Positions 1-7,696 of a stretch of 64,000 bases of DNA are shown piece after piece. The DNA comes from Microbacterium pygmaeum (lineage in GTDB: Bacteria > Actinomycetota > Actinomycetes > Actinomycetales > Microbacteriaceae), in the NCBI RefSeq assembly GCF_900100885.1, contig NZ_LT629692.1, forward strand, positions 868,001 through 932,000, read 5' to 3'. The position numbers were made by a program, and so were the translations under genes. The notes beneath the pieces are model-generated. The model saw only the letters and a list, made by a program, of their open reading frames with translations, did no database searches and had not been told where the DNA came from. Each line of letters starts with the position of its first letter. Position 1 is the stretch's first letter.

Positions 1-550
1 CCGCTGATGCGATGGGACCGCCGATCCCGTCGACCGCAACGGCGGCGCTGCCCGACGCGGGCCAGTTCAGCACGGCGGGCGGCGCGACCGCCGCCTGCAC
101 CTCGACCGCCTCGATGGCCGGGGGGATCGCGTGCAGCGGCCAGAGCAGCGTCGTGGCAGCGTAGGCGCCCGCCAGGGCGGCGATGATCAGGGTCGGCACG
201 ACCACGCCGGCGCGCAGCAGCGACCGGCGCGGGGGCACGGCGAGCAGGTCGGCCTGCGCGGGCAGGTAGGGCGACCCCGCCGCCTCGAGGGTGGGGGCGG
301 CGCTGGGCGCCGAAGCGACCGCACGCTCGTCGACCCACGACAGCGCCGCTGGTCGCGCGGCTGCTGCCGCGATCACGGTCGAGGTCGTCGCTGCCGGGGC
401 AGCGGTGAGTGTCGCCGCGGCGGAGTACACCGCGGTGGCATCCGCATCGGTCAGGGTCGCCGTGCTGCTCGCATCCCCGCCGGACTCGGGCGAGCGCTGC
501 GTCTCGCGGAGCCGGCGACGCGTCTGCGCGGGCGGGTCCTCCGAGGTCAT
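1..550 (-). CDS. D-alanyl-D-alanine carboxypeptidase-like protein, N-terminal part
   Basis: This gene enters from beyond the left edge, so only the first 183 codons are seen. A charged cytoplasmic head (TRRRLRE at residues 10-16) is followed by an Ala/Thr-rich stretch, a WVDERAV segment at 71-77, a membrane segment near 113-137, and then an extracellular part ending SGSAAVAVDGIGGPIAS. Layout and motifs resemble actinobacterial membrane-anchored serine peptidases of family S11, which trim peptidoglycan stem peptides outside the cell. The catalytic SxxK would lie just beyond the window, so the function is inferred. The ATG is preceded, 6 nt upstream, by TACTTT, suggesting a leaderless transcript. 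It is divergent from the riboswitch-controlled ykoE operon. Confidence 0.6.
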   Translation of the reverse strand, partial: MTSEDPPAQTRRRLRETQRSPESGGDASSTATLTDADATAVYSAAATLTAAPAATTSTVIAAAAARPAALSWVDERAVASAPSAAPTLEAAGSPYLPAQADLLAVPPRRSLLRAGVVVPTLIIAALAGAYAATTLLWPLHAIPPAIEAVEVQAAVAPPAVLNWPASGSAAVAVDGIGGPIASA

Positions 551-556
551 TCGCCT

Positions 557-562
557 AAAGTA
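557..562 (-). promoter_or_regulatory. Putative -10 box of the leaderless carboxypeptidase-like gene
   Basis: TACTTT read on the minus strand ends exactly 6 nt before the ATG at 550. The same spacing recurs at ten other genes in the window. No clear -35 box is seen. Confidence 0.45.
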
Positions 563-597
563 CCTCGTCCGCGGCGGAGTACACTGATTGCCACAAC

Positions 598-684
598 CAC
601 GGGAGTCCGGTGAGCCGGGCTGAGAGGAAGCGAACCACGCTTCGACCGTCGAACCTGATCTGGATCATGCCAGCGCAGGGAGGA
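598..684 (+). ncRNA. TPP riboswitch (THI element)
   Basis: The stretch carries both conserved halves of the thiamine pyrophosphate aptamer: the CTGAGAGG block near 619-626 and the distal block CCTGATCTGGATCATGCCAGCGCAGGG (split here only for reading; it spans about 655-680). The aptamer ends directly on the AGGAG Shine-Dalgarno (681-685) of ykoE, six nt before its ATG. That arrangement suggests translational control: TPP binding would hide the ribosome site and shut off uptake when thiamine is plentiful. A bacterial promoter is probably just upstream (TACACT at 580-585), but its -35 is poor. Confidence 0.93.
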
Positions 685-690
685 GCATCC

Positions 691-1320
691 ATGCACGTCT
701 CCACGTCCGCACCCGCACGAACCGGTGCCTCCGCACGCGTTCTCCGCTGGAGAGTCGTCGACATCGTCGTCGCCAGCGTGATCGGTGTCGCATCCGGCCT
801 GATCTTCCTCCTCTGGAACATCGGCTACCTCGGCCCGAAAACGCTGCTGGAGCCGCTCCTGCCCGGACTCCAGGGGCTCCTGGACGGACCCTGGCTGTTC
901 GCCGGCGTGCTCGGAGCCCTGATCATCCGCAAGCCGGGCGCCGCGATCTACACCGAGCTGCTGGCCGCGGTCGTCTCGGCCCTGGTGGGCAACGCGTGGG
1001 GCGGGTTCCTCACGATCGAGGCCGGCATCGTCCAGGGGCTGGGCGCCGAACTGATCTTCCTGATCTTCTTCTACCGCCGCTTCAGCCTGCCGGTCGCCAT
1101 CCTCGCCGGCGCCGGCGCGGCCCTGGCCGGCGGCATCAACAACCTGATCCTCTGGTACCCGGGATCGGATGCCGCGTTCACGACGATCTACCTGGTCAGC
1201 ACCGTGCTCTCGGGCGCCGTGATCGCCGGCGCGCTGTCGTGGGTGCTGGCGCGCGGACTCGCGGCGACCGGGGCGCTGGATCGCTTCGCTTCGGGCCGCG
1301 AGGCCCGCGCCCGCGTCTGA
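691..1320 (+). CDS. ykoE: ECF transporter substrate-binding membrane component YkoE
   Basis: The 209-residue protein is almost entirely hydrophobic, with about six membrane segments starting near residue 22, and matches the YkoE family in sequence style (GPWLFAGVLGALIIRKPGAA; NAWGGFLTIEAGIVQGLGAEL). YkoE is the specificity subunit of the YkoEDC energy-coupling-factor importer for thiamine or its hydroxymethylpyrimidine precursor. The ATG at 691 is chosen because AGGAG lies six nt upstream; an in-frame start at 610 would lie inside the riboswitch. It is followed after 2 nt by the ATPase gene and the three genes form one operon. Family assignment is strong; the exact substrate is inferred from the TPP riboswitch. 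Confidence 0.92.
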   Translation: MHVSTSAPARTGASARVLRWRVVDIVVASVIGVASGLIFLLWNIGYLGPKTLLEPLLPGLQGLLDGPWLFAGVLGALIIRKPGAAIYTELLAAVVSALVGNAWGGFLTIEAGIVQGLGAELIFLIFFYRRFSLPVAILAGAGAALAGGINNLILWYPGSDAAFTTIYLVSTVLSGAVIAGALSWVLARGLAATGALDRFASGREARARV

Positions 1321-1322
1321 CG

Positions 1323-2807
1323 ATGACGCCTGCCGCGTCCTCGTCAGCGCGTGCGGTCCGTCCGGCGAGCGTCGAGGCACGCGGGTGGGGCTGGCGGCAC
1401 GCGAGCCGGCACGCATGGGCGGTGACGAATGCCTCGTTCCGCATCGAACCGGGGGAGCGCGTGCTGCTGCTGGGCGCATCGGGGTCCGGCAAGTCCACGC
1501 TGTTGCACGGCCTGGCGGGCGTGCTCGGCGGGGGCGAGGAGGGCGAGCAGGTCGGCGAGCTGCTCGTCGACGGCGAACCCGCCGCCGCCGGCCGCGGTCG
1601 CTCGGGTCTGGTGCTGCAGGATCCCGACTCCCAGGTGATCCTCGCCCGCGTCGGCGACGATGTGGCCTTCGGCTGCGAGAACATCGGCGTCCCCCGCGAC
1701 GAGATCTGGCATCGCGTCGACGCCGCGCTGGACGCGGTCGGCCTCGATGTCCCCCTCGACCGGGCGACCAAGGCGCTGTCCGGCGGGCAGAAGCAGCGGC
1801 TCGCGCTGGCCGGAGCGATCGCGATGCGTCCGGGGCTTCTGCTGCTGGACGAGCCCACCGCCAACCTCGACCCCGACGGTGTCGCGGGTGTGCGTGCAGC
1901 CGTGCGGCGCACGCTGGACGAGCACCCTGCGACGCTGGTGGTGATCGAACACCGGGTGGAGGTGTGGCTTCCGATCGTGACGCGCGTGATCGTGCTGGGT
2001 GACGGCGTCGTCATCGCCGACGGGAGGCCCGACGACGTGCTCGGTCGTGAAGGGGCGGCGCTGGCTCAGCGAGGGGTCTGGGTGCCCGGCATCCCTCCCG
2101 CCCTGCCGCCACCGCCGGCACACGAACCGGGGGAAGCGCTGCTCGCCGCTCGCGAACTCAGCGTGGCCCGGATCGCGAGACACCCCGTGGCGGGCGGACT
2201 CGCGCTCGAGGTCCGCGCAGGTTCGGCGCTGGCGATCACCGGTCCGAACGGAGCCGGGAAGTCCACGCTGGGGCTCACGATCGCGGGGCTCCTGCCACCC
2301 GAGTCCGGCACGCTCGCGGCGACGGACGCGCTCGCGGACGGCATCGGCGATGCGCCCATCCGCTGGCCGTCGCGCGCGCTGCTCACCCGCATCGGCACGG
2401 TGTTCCAGGATCCCGAGCATCAGCTGCTGACCACCACGGTCCGCGACGAACTCGAGGTGGGCCCCCGCGCCCTGGGGCTGGATCCCGACGAGACCGCCCG
2501 ACGAGTGGAGGACCTGCTCGTGCGACTGCGGCTCGAGCCGCTCGCGCGCGCCAACCCGTACACGCTGTCCGGCGGCGAGAAGCGCAGGCTCACGGTGGCG
2601 GCGGCGCTCGCGACGCGACCCCGCGTCCTGGTCCTGGATGAGCCGACGTTCGGTCAGGACGCCCGCACCTGGGCCGAGCTCATCGCGCTGCTGGCCGGCC
2701 TCCGCGACGCGGGCTCGTCGATCGTCACGATCACGCACGACGCCGAGGTCGTGTGCGCGCTGGGCGCTGAGGAGTTCCGGATGCCGCGGGCCGAGGCATC
2801 CGCATGA
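1323..2807 (+). CDS. ykoD: ECF transporter duplicated ATPase YkoD
   Basis: This 494-residue protein contains two ABC ATPase domains in one chain. The first has Walker A GASGSGKST (51-59), the Q-loop in LQDPDSQ, signature LSGGQKQ (152-158) and Walker B ending LLLDEPT (to 179). The second has GPNGAGKST (307-315), LSGGEKR (415-421) and LVLDEPT (about 435-442). Tandem ATPase domains fused in one protein are typical of YkoD, which energises YkoE/YkoC. The start at 1323 leaves a 2-nt gap after ykoE. It overlaps ykoC by 4 nt, so the subunits are probably translationally coupled and controlled by the upstream TPP aptamer. Confidence 0.93.
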   Translation: MTPAASSSARAVRPASVEARGWGWRHASRHAWAVTNASFRIEPGERVLLLGASGSGKSTLLHGLAGVLGGGEEGEQVGELLVDGEPAAAGRGRSGLVLQDPDSQVILARVGDDVAFGCENIGVPRDEIWHRVDAALDAVGLDVPLDRATKALSGGQKQRLALAGAIAMRPGLLLLDEPTANLDPDGVAGVRAAVRRTLDEHPATLVVIEHRVEVWLPIVTRVIVLGDGVVIADGRPDDVLGREGAALAQRGVWVPGIPPALPPPPAHEPGEALLAARELSVARIARHPVAGGLALEVRAGSALAITGPNGAGKSTLGLTIAGLLPPESGTLAATDALADGIGDAPIRWPSRALLTRIGTVFQDPEHQLLTTTVRDELEVGPRALGLDPDETARRVEDLLVRLRLEPLARANPYTLSGGEKRRLTVAAALATRPRVLVLDEPTFGQDARTWAELIALLAGLRDAGSSIVTITHDAEVVCALGAEEFRMPRAEASA

Positions 2808-3592
2808 CCCTGCTGGATTCCCGGGCGCGCACCGGAGTCATCGCGCGGATCAACCCCGTCGCCAAGCTCGGTGCGAGCGCGCTGATCGCCCTGCCGCTCA
2901 TCTTCACGCTCGATGTCGTCTCGGCCGCCGTCGCACTCGTCCTCGAGCTCCTGCTGCTGCCGTTCGCGGGCCTCGGCTGGCGGGAGTTCTGGCTGCGCAC
3001 CTGGCCGGTGTGGCTCGCCGCGCCGCTGACCGCGCTCACGATCGCCCTCTACGGCGAGGCCTCCGGCACGGTGTACGTCGACTGGTTCCTGGTGCGCATC
3101 AGCGAGGGTTCGCTCGAGCTGGCGCTTGCGACCCTGCTGCGGGTGCTGGCGATCGCGCTGCCGTCGGTGGTGCTGTTCGTGACGGTGGATCCGACCGACC
3201 TCGCCGATGGGCTGGCCCAGGTGCTGCACCTGCCCGCGCGGTTCGTGCTGGGCGCGCTCGCCGGGTTGCGGATGGTGGGGCTGTTCCTGGACGACTGGCG
3301 GGCACTCGAGCTCGCGCGCCGCGCGCGAGGAGTCGCCGACCGTGGTCGCATCCGCCGCTTCCTGGGGATGGCCTTCGCGCTGCTTGTGCTCTCCATCCGG
3401 CGCGGATCGAAGCTGGCGACGGCGATGGAGGCGCGCGGGTTCGGCGCGCCCGTACGCCGAACCTGGGCTCGGGTGTCGCGGTTCGGATGGCGCGAATGGA
3501 CGCTGATGGCGATCGGCGCGGCGATCTCGGCCGCCGCGGTCTGCGCGGCCGTGGTCGTCGGCACCTGGAACTTCATCCTGGGGCCGGGATGA
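2804..3592 (+). CDS. ykoC: ECF transporter transmembrane component YkoC (EcfT)
   Basis: The 262-residue protein is an EcfT/CbiQ-type scaffold subunit. It has several membrane segments, then the cytoplasmic coupling helices with the two Ala-Arg-Gly signatures RRARGVADRG and MEARGFGAP that dock onto the ATPases. It closes the ykoEDC operon, overlapping the ATPase gene by four bases (ATGA). It ends one base before the stop codon of the convergent phosphotransferase gene, so no terminator sequence lies between the two; readthrough or overlapping 3' ends are likely. Confidence 0.92.
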   Translation: MTLLDSRARTGVIARINPVAKLGASALIALPLIFTLDVVSAAVALVLELLLLPFAGLGWREFWLRTWPVWLAAPLTALTIALYGEASGTVYVDWFLVRISEGSLELALATLLRVLAIALPSVVLFVTVDPTDLADGLAQVLHLPARFVLGALAGLRMVGLFLDDWRALELARRARGVADRGRIRRFLGMAFALLVLSIRRGSKLATAMEARGFGAPVRRTWARVSRFGWREWTLMAIGAAISAAAVCAAVVVGTWNFILGPG

Positions 3593-3593
3593 G

Positions 3594-4328
3594 TCAGGTC
3601 GCGTTCCACAGTTCGCGGTAGTAGGCCAGGCGCGGGCGATCGGGCTCCACTCCGTACGCCTCGATGAGCGCGTCTTCCCAGCCGGGTCCGTAGTTCCACT
3701 CCGTCGACATCGACGCCACGGCGATATCGGCCCAGCGATCGCCCGTTCCCAGCTGCCCCAGGTCGACGTGCGCGAGCCAGCGTCCGTCGTCGCCGATCAG
3801 CGTGTTGGGGCAGCAGGCATCGCCATGACAGACGACGAGGCGATCGATCGGCGGCGGCTCGCGAAGTGTGTCGGGGACTCGGATGCCGCGGTCCGCCGCA
3901 TTCTCGATGCGCGAGGCCACGCTCCACTCGAACGGACAGTCCAGAACCGGCAGGCGGTCGTGCATCGCACGCAGACCCTCGCCGACCGCGCGGACGGCGG
4001 TCGCAGCATCGGCGACCCAGTGCGGCGCCACCGCACTCTGGCCGGGCAGCGCCGCCGTCACCAGCCATTCATGGGTGTCGTCGCCGCCGTACTCGATCAC
4101 CTCGGGGACGCGCAGGAAGGGGCCTGCCCAGCGCAGCCGGGTGACCTCATCGGCCAGCGAGCTCTCGTCGCCACGCGGCGCCCACTTGATGTACCGGTCG
4201 CCGCCCGCGCCGCAAGCCCGGAACGTGAGGCCGCCGAGGTTGTTGCGCCACACCGGCGTGAGCGCGGCGCCCGCGGCCAGCACCTGGACGCGCGCCGGCA
4301 CGGCGATGGGCTCGAGCGGGATCGACAT
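3594..4328 (-). CDS. Aminoglycoside 3'-phosphotransferase family protein
   Basis: This 244-residue protein has the APH kinase fold markers: the ATP-holding lysine in YIKWA (K48), the catalytic loop HGDACCPNT (168-176, with D170) and the metal-binding HVDLGQLGTGDRWADIA (188 on, D189). Members of this family phosphorylate the 3'-hydroxyl of aminoglycosides, but many chromosomal actinobacterial copies have unknown physiological substrates, so resistance is not shown. I chose the ATG at 4328 because GAAGGA sits 8 nt upstream; an ATG three codons earlier has AAGG touching it. It is divergent from the SDR gene across a 17-bp palindrome. Its 3' end abuts ykoC. Confidence 0.85.
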   Translation of the reverse strand: MSIPLEPIAVPARVQVLAAGAALTPVWRNNLGGLTFRACGAGGDRYIKWAPRGDESSLADEVTRLRWAGPFLRVPEVIEYGGDDTHEWLVTAALPGQSAVAPHWVADAATAVRAVGEGLRAMHDRLPVLDCPFEWSVASRIENAADRGIRVPDTLREPPPIDRLVVCHGDACCPNTLIGDDGRWLAHVDLGQLGTGDRWADIAVASMSTEWNYGPGWEDALIEAYGVEPDRPRLAYYRELWNAT

Positions 4329-4358
4329 GACGTTCATCCTTCACGGATACGCTGTCCC

Positions 4359-4375
4359 GTGCGAGCGGCTCGCAC
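4359..4375. promoter_or_regulatory. Perfect 17-bp palindrome between divergent genes
   Basis: GTGCGAGC-G-GCTCGCAC is a perfect inverted repeat with a single central base. It lies between the phosphotransferase and SDR start codons and could be an operator shared by both promoters. A possible -10 for the SDR side is TAAGCT at 4398-4403. No regulator gene is adjacent, so the binding protein is unknown. Confidence 0.4.
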
Positions 4376-4436
4376 TGGCGTGGAACTGGGTCCCACGTAA
4401 GCTGGGATGCGGTTGCACGAGTTCGAAGGAGAGCGA

Positions 4437-5198
4437 ATGGACATCACGGGTGCATCAGCCCTCGTCACCGGCGGTGCGAGCGGACTGGGACTCGCCACCG
4501 CGCGCCGCCTCGCTGCGGCCGGGGCTCGAGTCACGATCGTGGACCTGGCCTCCTCCGTCGGAGCCGAGCTCGCCGCGGAACTCGGCGGATCGTTCGCCGC
4601 CGCCGATGTGACCAGCGTGGAGCAGGTCGCCGCAGCGGTCGAGATCGCGGCCGCCGCCGGTCCGCTGCGGGTCGTCGTGAACTGCGCCGGGATCGCCCCG
4701 CCCGCCAAAGTGCTCGATCGCGACGGCAGCCCATCGTCGCTCGCCGATTTCGAGCGGGTCATCAGCATCAACCTCGTGGGCACGTACAACGTCATCGGTC
4801 AGGCATCCGCCGTCATGGCACGCACCGAACCGGGCGACGATGCGGATCGCGGCGTCATCGTCAATACGGCCAGCGTGGCCGCGTTCGACGGGCAGATCGG
4901 CCAGCCGGCATACTCGGCGAGCAAGGGCGGCGTGCACGCGATGACGCTGCCGATCGCGCGCGAGTTGGCCCGTTACGGCATCCGGGTGCTCACGATCGCC
5001 CCCGGGATCATGGAGACGCCGATGCTCATGGGTCTGCCGCAGGCGGCGCAGGACTCACTCGGCCAGCAGGTGCCCTTCCCCGCGCGGCTCGGCCGGCCGG
5101 ACGAGTACGCGCGCCTCGTGATGGCGATCATCGACAACGGATACCTGAACGGCGAGACGATCCGTCTGGACGGCAGCATCCGCATGGCGCCGAGATGA
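4437..5198 (+). CDS. SDR oxidoreductase, type II 3-hydroxyacyl-CoA dehydrogenase-like
   Basis: A 253-residue short-chain dehydrogenase with the NAD-binding TGGASGLG (11-18), catalytic Ser146, Tyr159 and Lys163 (YSASK) and Asn112. The C-terminal half (IAPGIMETPMLMGLPQAAQDSL) resembles HSD17B10-type 3-hydroxyacyl-CoA dehydrogenases, which oxidise 3-hydroxyacyl-CoA or 3-hydroxy-2-methylbutyryl-CoA. An enoyl-CoA hydratase follows 103 bp downstream, which supports an acyl-CoA oxidation role. The ATG at 4437 is preceded by GAAGGAGA. Its last codons and stop are part of the first unit of a 20-bp tandem repeat. Confidence 0.85.
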   Translation: MDITGASALVTGGASGLGLATARRLAAAGARVTIVDLASSVGAELAAELGGSFAAADVTSVEQVAAAVEIAAAAGPLRVVVNCAGIAPPAKVLDRDGSPSSLADFERVISINLVGTYNVIGQASAVMARTEPGDDADRGVIVNTASVAAFDGQIGQPAYSASKGGVHAMTLPIARELARYGIRVLTIAPGIMETPMLMGLPQAAQDSLGQQVPFPARLGRPDEYARLVMAIIDNGYLNGETIRLDGSIRMAPR

Positions 5199-5280
5199 CC
5201 CGCCGTTCGTCGAGATGACCCGTCGTTCCGCGAGATGACCCCCCGTTCGTCGAGATGACCCCCGATTCCCCGAAACACCC
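5191..5280. repeat. 20-bp direct repeat array starting in a stop codon
   Basis: The core CGAGATGACC recurs at 5191, 5211, 5231 and 5251, each followed by a variant of CGCCGTTCGT, giving an exact 20-bp period; a fifth unit at 5271 is degenerate (CGAAACACCC). The first unit contains the TGA stop of the SDR gene. The array fills most of the gap before the enoyl-CoA hydratase, whose Shine-Dalgarno GGGAG follows it. Confidence 0.85.
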
Positions 5281-5301
5281 CCGCACACACAGGGAGCACC
5301 C

Positions 5302-6081
5302 ATGACCGAACCCATCCTGTTCTCCGTCGATGACGGGCTCGCCCGCATCACGCTGAACCGTCCGACCCGGCTCAATGCGTTCGACGAGGCGACCTCGCGG
5401 GCGTGGGAGCGCATCACGGCCGAAGCTGTCTCGCGGGACGACGTCGGCGCGATCCTGATCGATGCGGAGGGCCCGTCCTTCTGCGCCGGTGGCGACGTGC
5501 TCTCGATGGCGGCCGGCGGCTTCTCGGCAGACAGCATCGCCGAGCTGGCCGGTGTGATCAACCGCGGCATCCTGTCGCTCGTCGAATCCTCCACACCGGT
5601 CGTGGCCGCCGCACAGGGCACGACCGCCGGCGGAGGCCTGGGGATCCTCCTCGCGTCCGACTACGCGGTGGTCGGCGAGGACTCCCGCATCGGCAGCCTC
5701 TACGCGAACATGGGCCTGACCCCCGACCTGTCGGTGACGGCCCACCTCGGCCGCGCGATCGGCCAGCGCCGCGCGCTGCAGCTTGTGCTGCAGGACCGGC
5801 TCCTGAGCGCCGCCGAGGCGGTCGAGTGGGGACTTGTGGCAGAGGCAGTCGCACCGGACCAGGTCCGCGCGCGCGCCGAGGCGGTGGCACGCTTCTGGCT
5901 CTCCGGGGCGGCTGCCGCCTACGGGCAGGCCAAGCGGCTCGTCCGCGCGGCGCCCGAGGTGAGCGTCGTGGACCAGCTCGGCGACGAGGCCCGCACGATC
6001 GGCGCCGCGTTGGCCACTCCCGAGGCCCAGACCCGCGTCGCGGCGTTCGCCGCGGCATCCGCTCGAAAGGCAGCCAAGTGA
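5302..6081 (+). CDS. Enoyl-CoA hydratase/isomerase family protein
   Basis: A 259-residue crotonase-fold protein. It has the LNRPTRLNAF start motif, the oxyanion-hole segment FCAGGDVLSM (about 68-77) and QGTTAGGGLGILLASDYAVVGEDSRIGS. It would hydrate or isomerise a 2-enoyl-CoA. The second catalytic carboxylate region (ANMGLTPD) departs from the usual glutamate, so isomerase or another crotonase activity is possible. The ATG has GGGAG 6 nt upstream. The gene overlaps the next SDR gene by four bases (GTGA), so the two are coupled. Confidence 0.85.
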   Translation: MTEPILFSVDDGLARITLNRPTRLNAFDEATSRAWERITAEAVSRDDVGAILIDAEGPSFCAGGDVLSMAAGGFSADSIAELAGVINRGILSLVESSTPVVAAAQGTTAGGGLGILLASDYAVVGEDSRIGSLYANMGLTPDLSVTAHLGRAIGQRRALQLVLQDRLLSAAEAVEWGLVAEAVAPDQVRARAEAVARFWLSGAAAAYGQAKRLVRAAPEVSVVDQLGDEARTIGAALATPEAQTRVAAFAAASARKAAK

Positions 6082-6905
6082 GCCTCGCCGGCAAGACCAT
6101 CCTGATGTCCGGCGGCAGCCGTGGCATCGGCCTCGCGATCGCGCTGCGCGCGGCGGCCGACGGAGCGAACATCGCGCTGCTGGCCAAGACCGACACCCCG
6201 CACCCGAAGCTCGAGGGCACCGTGCACTCCGCCGCCGAGCAGATCCGCGCGGCCGGTGGCAACGCGCTGCCGATCGTCGGCGACGTGCGCAACGACGACG
6301 ACATCACCGAGGCGGTGCTGAAGACCCAGGGCGAGTTCGGCGGCATCGACATCGTGATCAACAACGCCAGCGTGATCGACCTGTCGCGCTCGCTGGACCT
6401 CGCCGCGAAGAAGTACGACCTGATGCAGGACGTCAACGTGCGCGGCACGTTTCTGCTGTCGCGCGCCGCGGTGCCGATTCTGCGGGATGCCGCCAACCCG
6501 CACATCCTCTCGCTGTCGCCGCCCCTGAACATCGATCCGAAGTGGCTCGGCGCGCACACCGGGTACACGCTCGCCAAGTACGGCATGACGATGGTGACCC
6601 TCGGCCTCGCCGCCGAGTTCGCCGCCGACGGGATCGCCGCGAACACGCTGTGGCCGCGGACGACGATCGCGACCGCGGCGGTGCAGAACCTGCTCGGCGG
6701 CGATCTGGTGATGGCCGCCAGCCGGACGCCGGACATCTACGCCGATGCCGCGTACGAGGTGCTGATCCGGCCCGCGAAGGAGCTGACGGGGCAGACGCTG
6801 ATCGTCGAGGACGTGCTGACGGATGCCGGAGTGACAGACTTCGCCCGCTACGCGGCGGTCCCCGGCACGCCGGACAGCCGGCTCTTCCCGGACATCTTCC
6901 TGTAG
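6078..6905 (+). CDS. SDR oxidoreductase, HSDL2-like
   Basis: A 275-residue short-chain dehydrogenase with GGSRGIG (12-18), NNAS (95-98), Ser147, Tyr163 and Lys167 (YTLAKYG). The long insertion after the cofactor site (KTDTPHPKLEGTVHSAAEQIRAAGG) and the LWPRTTIATAAVQN segment are typical of HSDL2-like dehydrogenases, proposed to act on fatty acyl substrates. The GTG start overlaps the upstream hydratase stop. With the upstream SDR and hydratase it looks like a small acyl-CoA oxidation cluster, though the substrate cannot be told from sequence. Confidence 0.85.
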   Translation: MSLAGKTILMSGGSRGIGLAIALRAAADGANIALLAKTDTPHPKLEGTVHSAAEQIRAAGGNALPIVGDVRNDDDITEAVLKTQGEFGGIDIVINNASVIDLSRSLDLAAKKYDLMQDVNVRGTFLLSRAAVPILRDAANPHILSLSPPLNIDPKWLGAHTGYTLAKYGMTMVTLGLAAEFAADGIAANTLWPRTTIATAAVQNLLGGDLVMAASRTPDIYADAAYEVLIRPAKELTGQTLIVEDVLTDAGVTDFARYAAVPGTPDSRLFPDIFL

Positions 6906-6914
6906 GCGCGGCGC

Positions 6915-6935
6915 GGGTCCGCGCGGCGCGGACCC
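6915..6935 (+). terminator. GC-rich hairpin after the SDR gene
   Basis: GGGTCCGCG and CGCGGACCC form a perfect 9-bp stem around a 3-nt loop, ten bases after the stop codon. There is no T-run, as is common for actinobacterial terminators, so termination is plausible but unproven. Confidence 0.5.
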
Positions 6936-6992
6936 GGGGATCGCGGCGCGACGCCGTGCGGGCCCGGGGATCGCGGCGCGGCGCCGTGCAGG
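6933..6992. repeat. Two 30-bp direct repeats
   Basis: Units 6933-6962 and 6963-6992 both begin CCCGGGGATCGCGGCGCG and match at 28 of 30 positions. The first overlaps the right arm of the hairpin at 6915-6935. They lead into the larger 205-bp tandem repeat. Confidence 0.85.
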
Positions 6993-7032
6993 CCCGATGT
7001 CGCCGAACCCGGGGTTTCCGCCGAGACCGGGG

Positions 7033-7553
7033 GTTACGGCCAGCGCACCGCCGTCCCGGCGGCTCCGATGTCGCCGAACCCGGGGTTTCCGCCGAGACCG
7101 GGGCGCGCGTCACCCGGTTTGGGCGGAATGCCCCGGTTTCGGCGGTGATCGGTCGGCGGTGGGGTTGATGGGCGGCGGAAAGCAGGATTGAGGCGCGCGC
7201 CGAAGTTGCCGAACCCGGGGTTTGCGCGAGACCGGGGGTTACGGCCAGCGCACCGCCGTCCCGGCGGCTCCGATGTCGCCGAACCCGGGGTTTCCGCCGA
7301 GACCGGGGCGCGCGTCACCCGGTTTGGGCGGAATGCCCCGGTTTCGGCGGTGATCGGTCGGCGGTGGGGTTGGTGGGCGGCGGAAAGCAGGATTGAGGCG
7401 CGCGCCGAAGTTGCCGAACCCGGGGTTTGCGCGAGACCGGGGGTTACGGCCAGCGCACCGCCGTCCCGGCGGCTCCGATGTCGCCGAACCCGGGGTTTCC
7501 GCCGAGACCGGGGCGCGCGTCACCGGGTTTCGGCGGAATGCCCCGGTTTCGGC
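7033..7553. repeat. 205-bp tandem repeat, two and a half copies
   Basis: Copy 1 (7033-7237) and copy 2 (7238-7442) appear identical except for one base (GGTTGATGGG versus GGTTGGTGGG); copy 3 (7443 to about 7553) breaks off after roughly 110 bp with a few changes. The near-identity points to recent duplication. Each copy carries the CCGAGACCGGGG stem-loop element. I see no real gene in the whole 6906-7696 gap: reading frames here are by-products of the repeats. The end of the gap (7556-7696) shows nothing recognisable beyond the start region of the next gene. Confidence 0.9.
7089..7145. repeat. Stem-loop repeat element with CCGAGACCGGGG core (copy 1)
   Basis: Left arm CCGCCGAGACCGGGGC (7089-7104) can pair with right arm GCCCCGGTTTCGGCGG (7130-7145) over 16 positions, one of them G-U in RNA, around a 25-nt loop. 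Further copies lie at 7294-7350 and 7499-7555, and a related one at 9443-9493. Confidence 0.75.
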
Positions 7554-7696
7554 GTAGTGCCGGGGTTTCGGCACTGAGCGGTCGGGCGGTCGGCGGGGCG
7601 GCGGACAGCGGCACAGTCGGCCCGGGTGGCGCGACGCATAACGGGCACTGGGCACTCGTTCATGGGTTACCCAGGCGCGTCGGCTTGACTTATGGG

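Noticed and set aside
547..1479. Long open frame opposite ykoE and the riboswitch
   Set aside because: The product is an Arg/Ala/Gly/Asp-rich composition typical of the antisense of high-GC genes, and the opposite strand holds well-recognised ykoE/ykoD.
3594..4328. Phosphotransferase as sign of a mobile resistance element
   Set aside because: Base composition and codon style match neighbours, and there are no transposase, integrase or flanking repeats, so it looks like a resident gene.
7188..7577. Open frames within the 205-bp repeats
   Set aside because: They exist only because the repeat length and GC content keep frames open; the product is Arg/Pro-rich and repeats itself.
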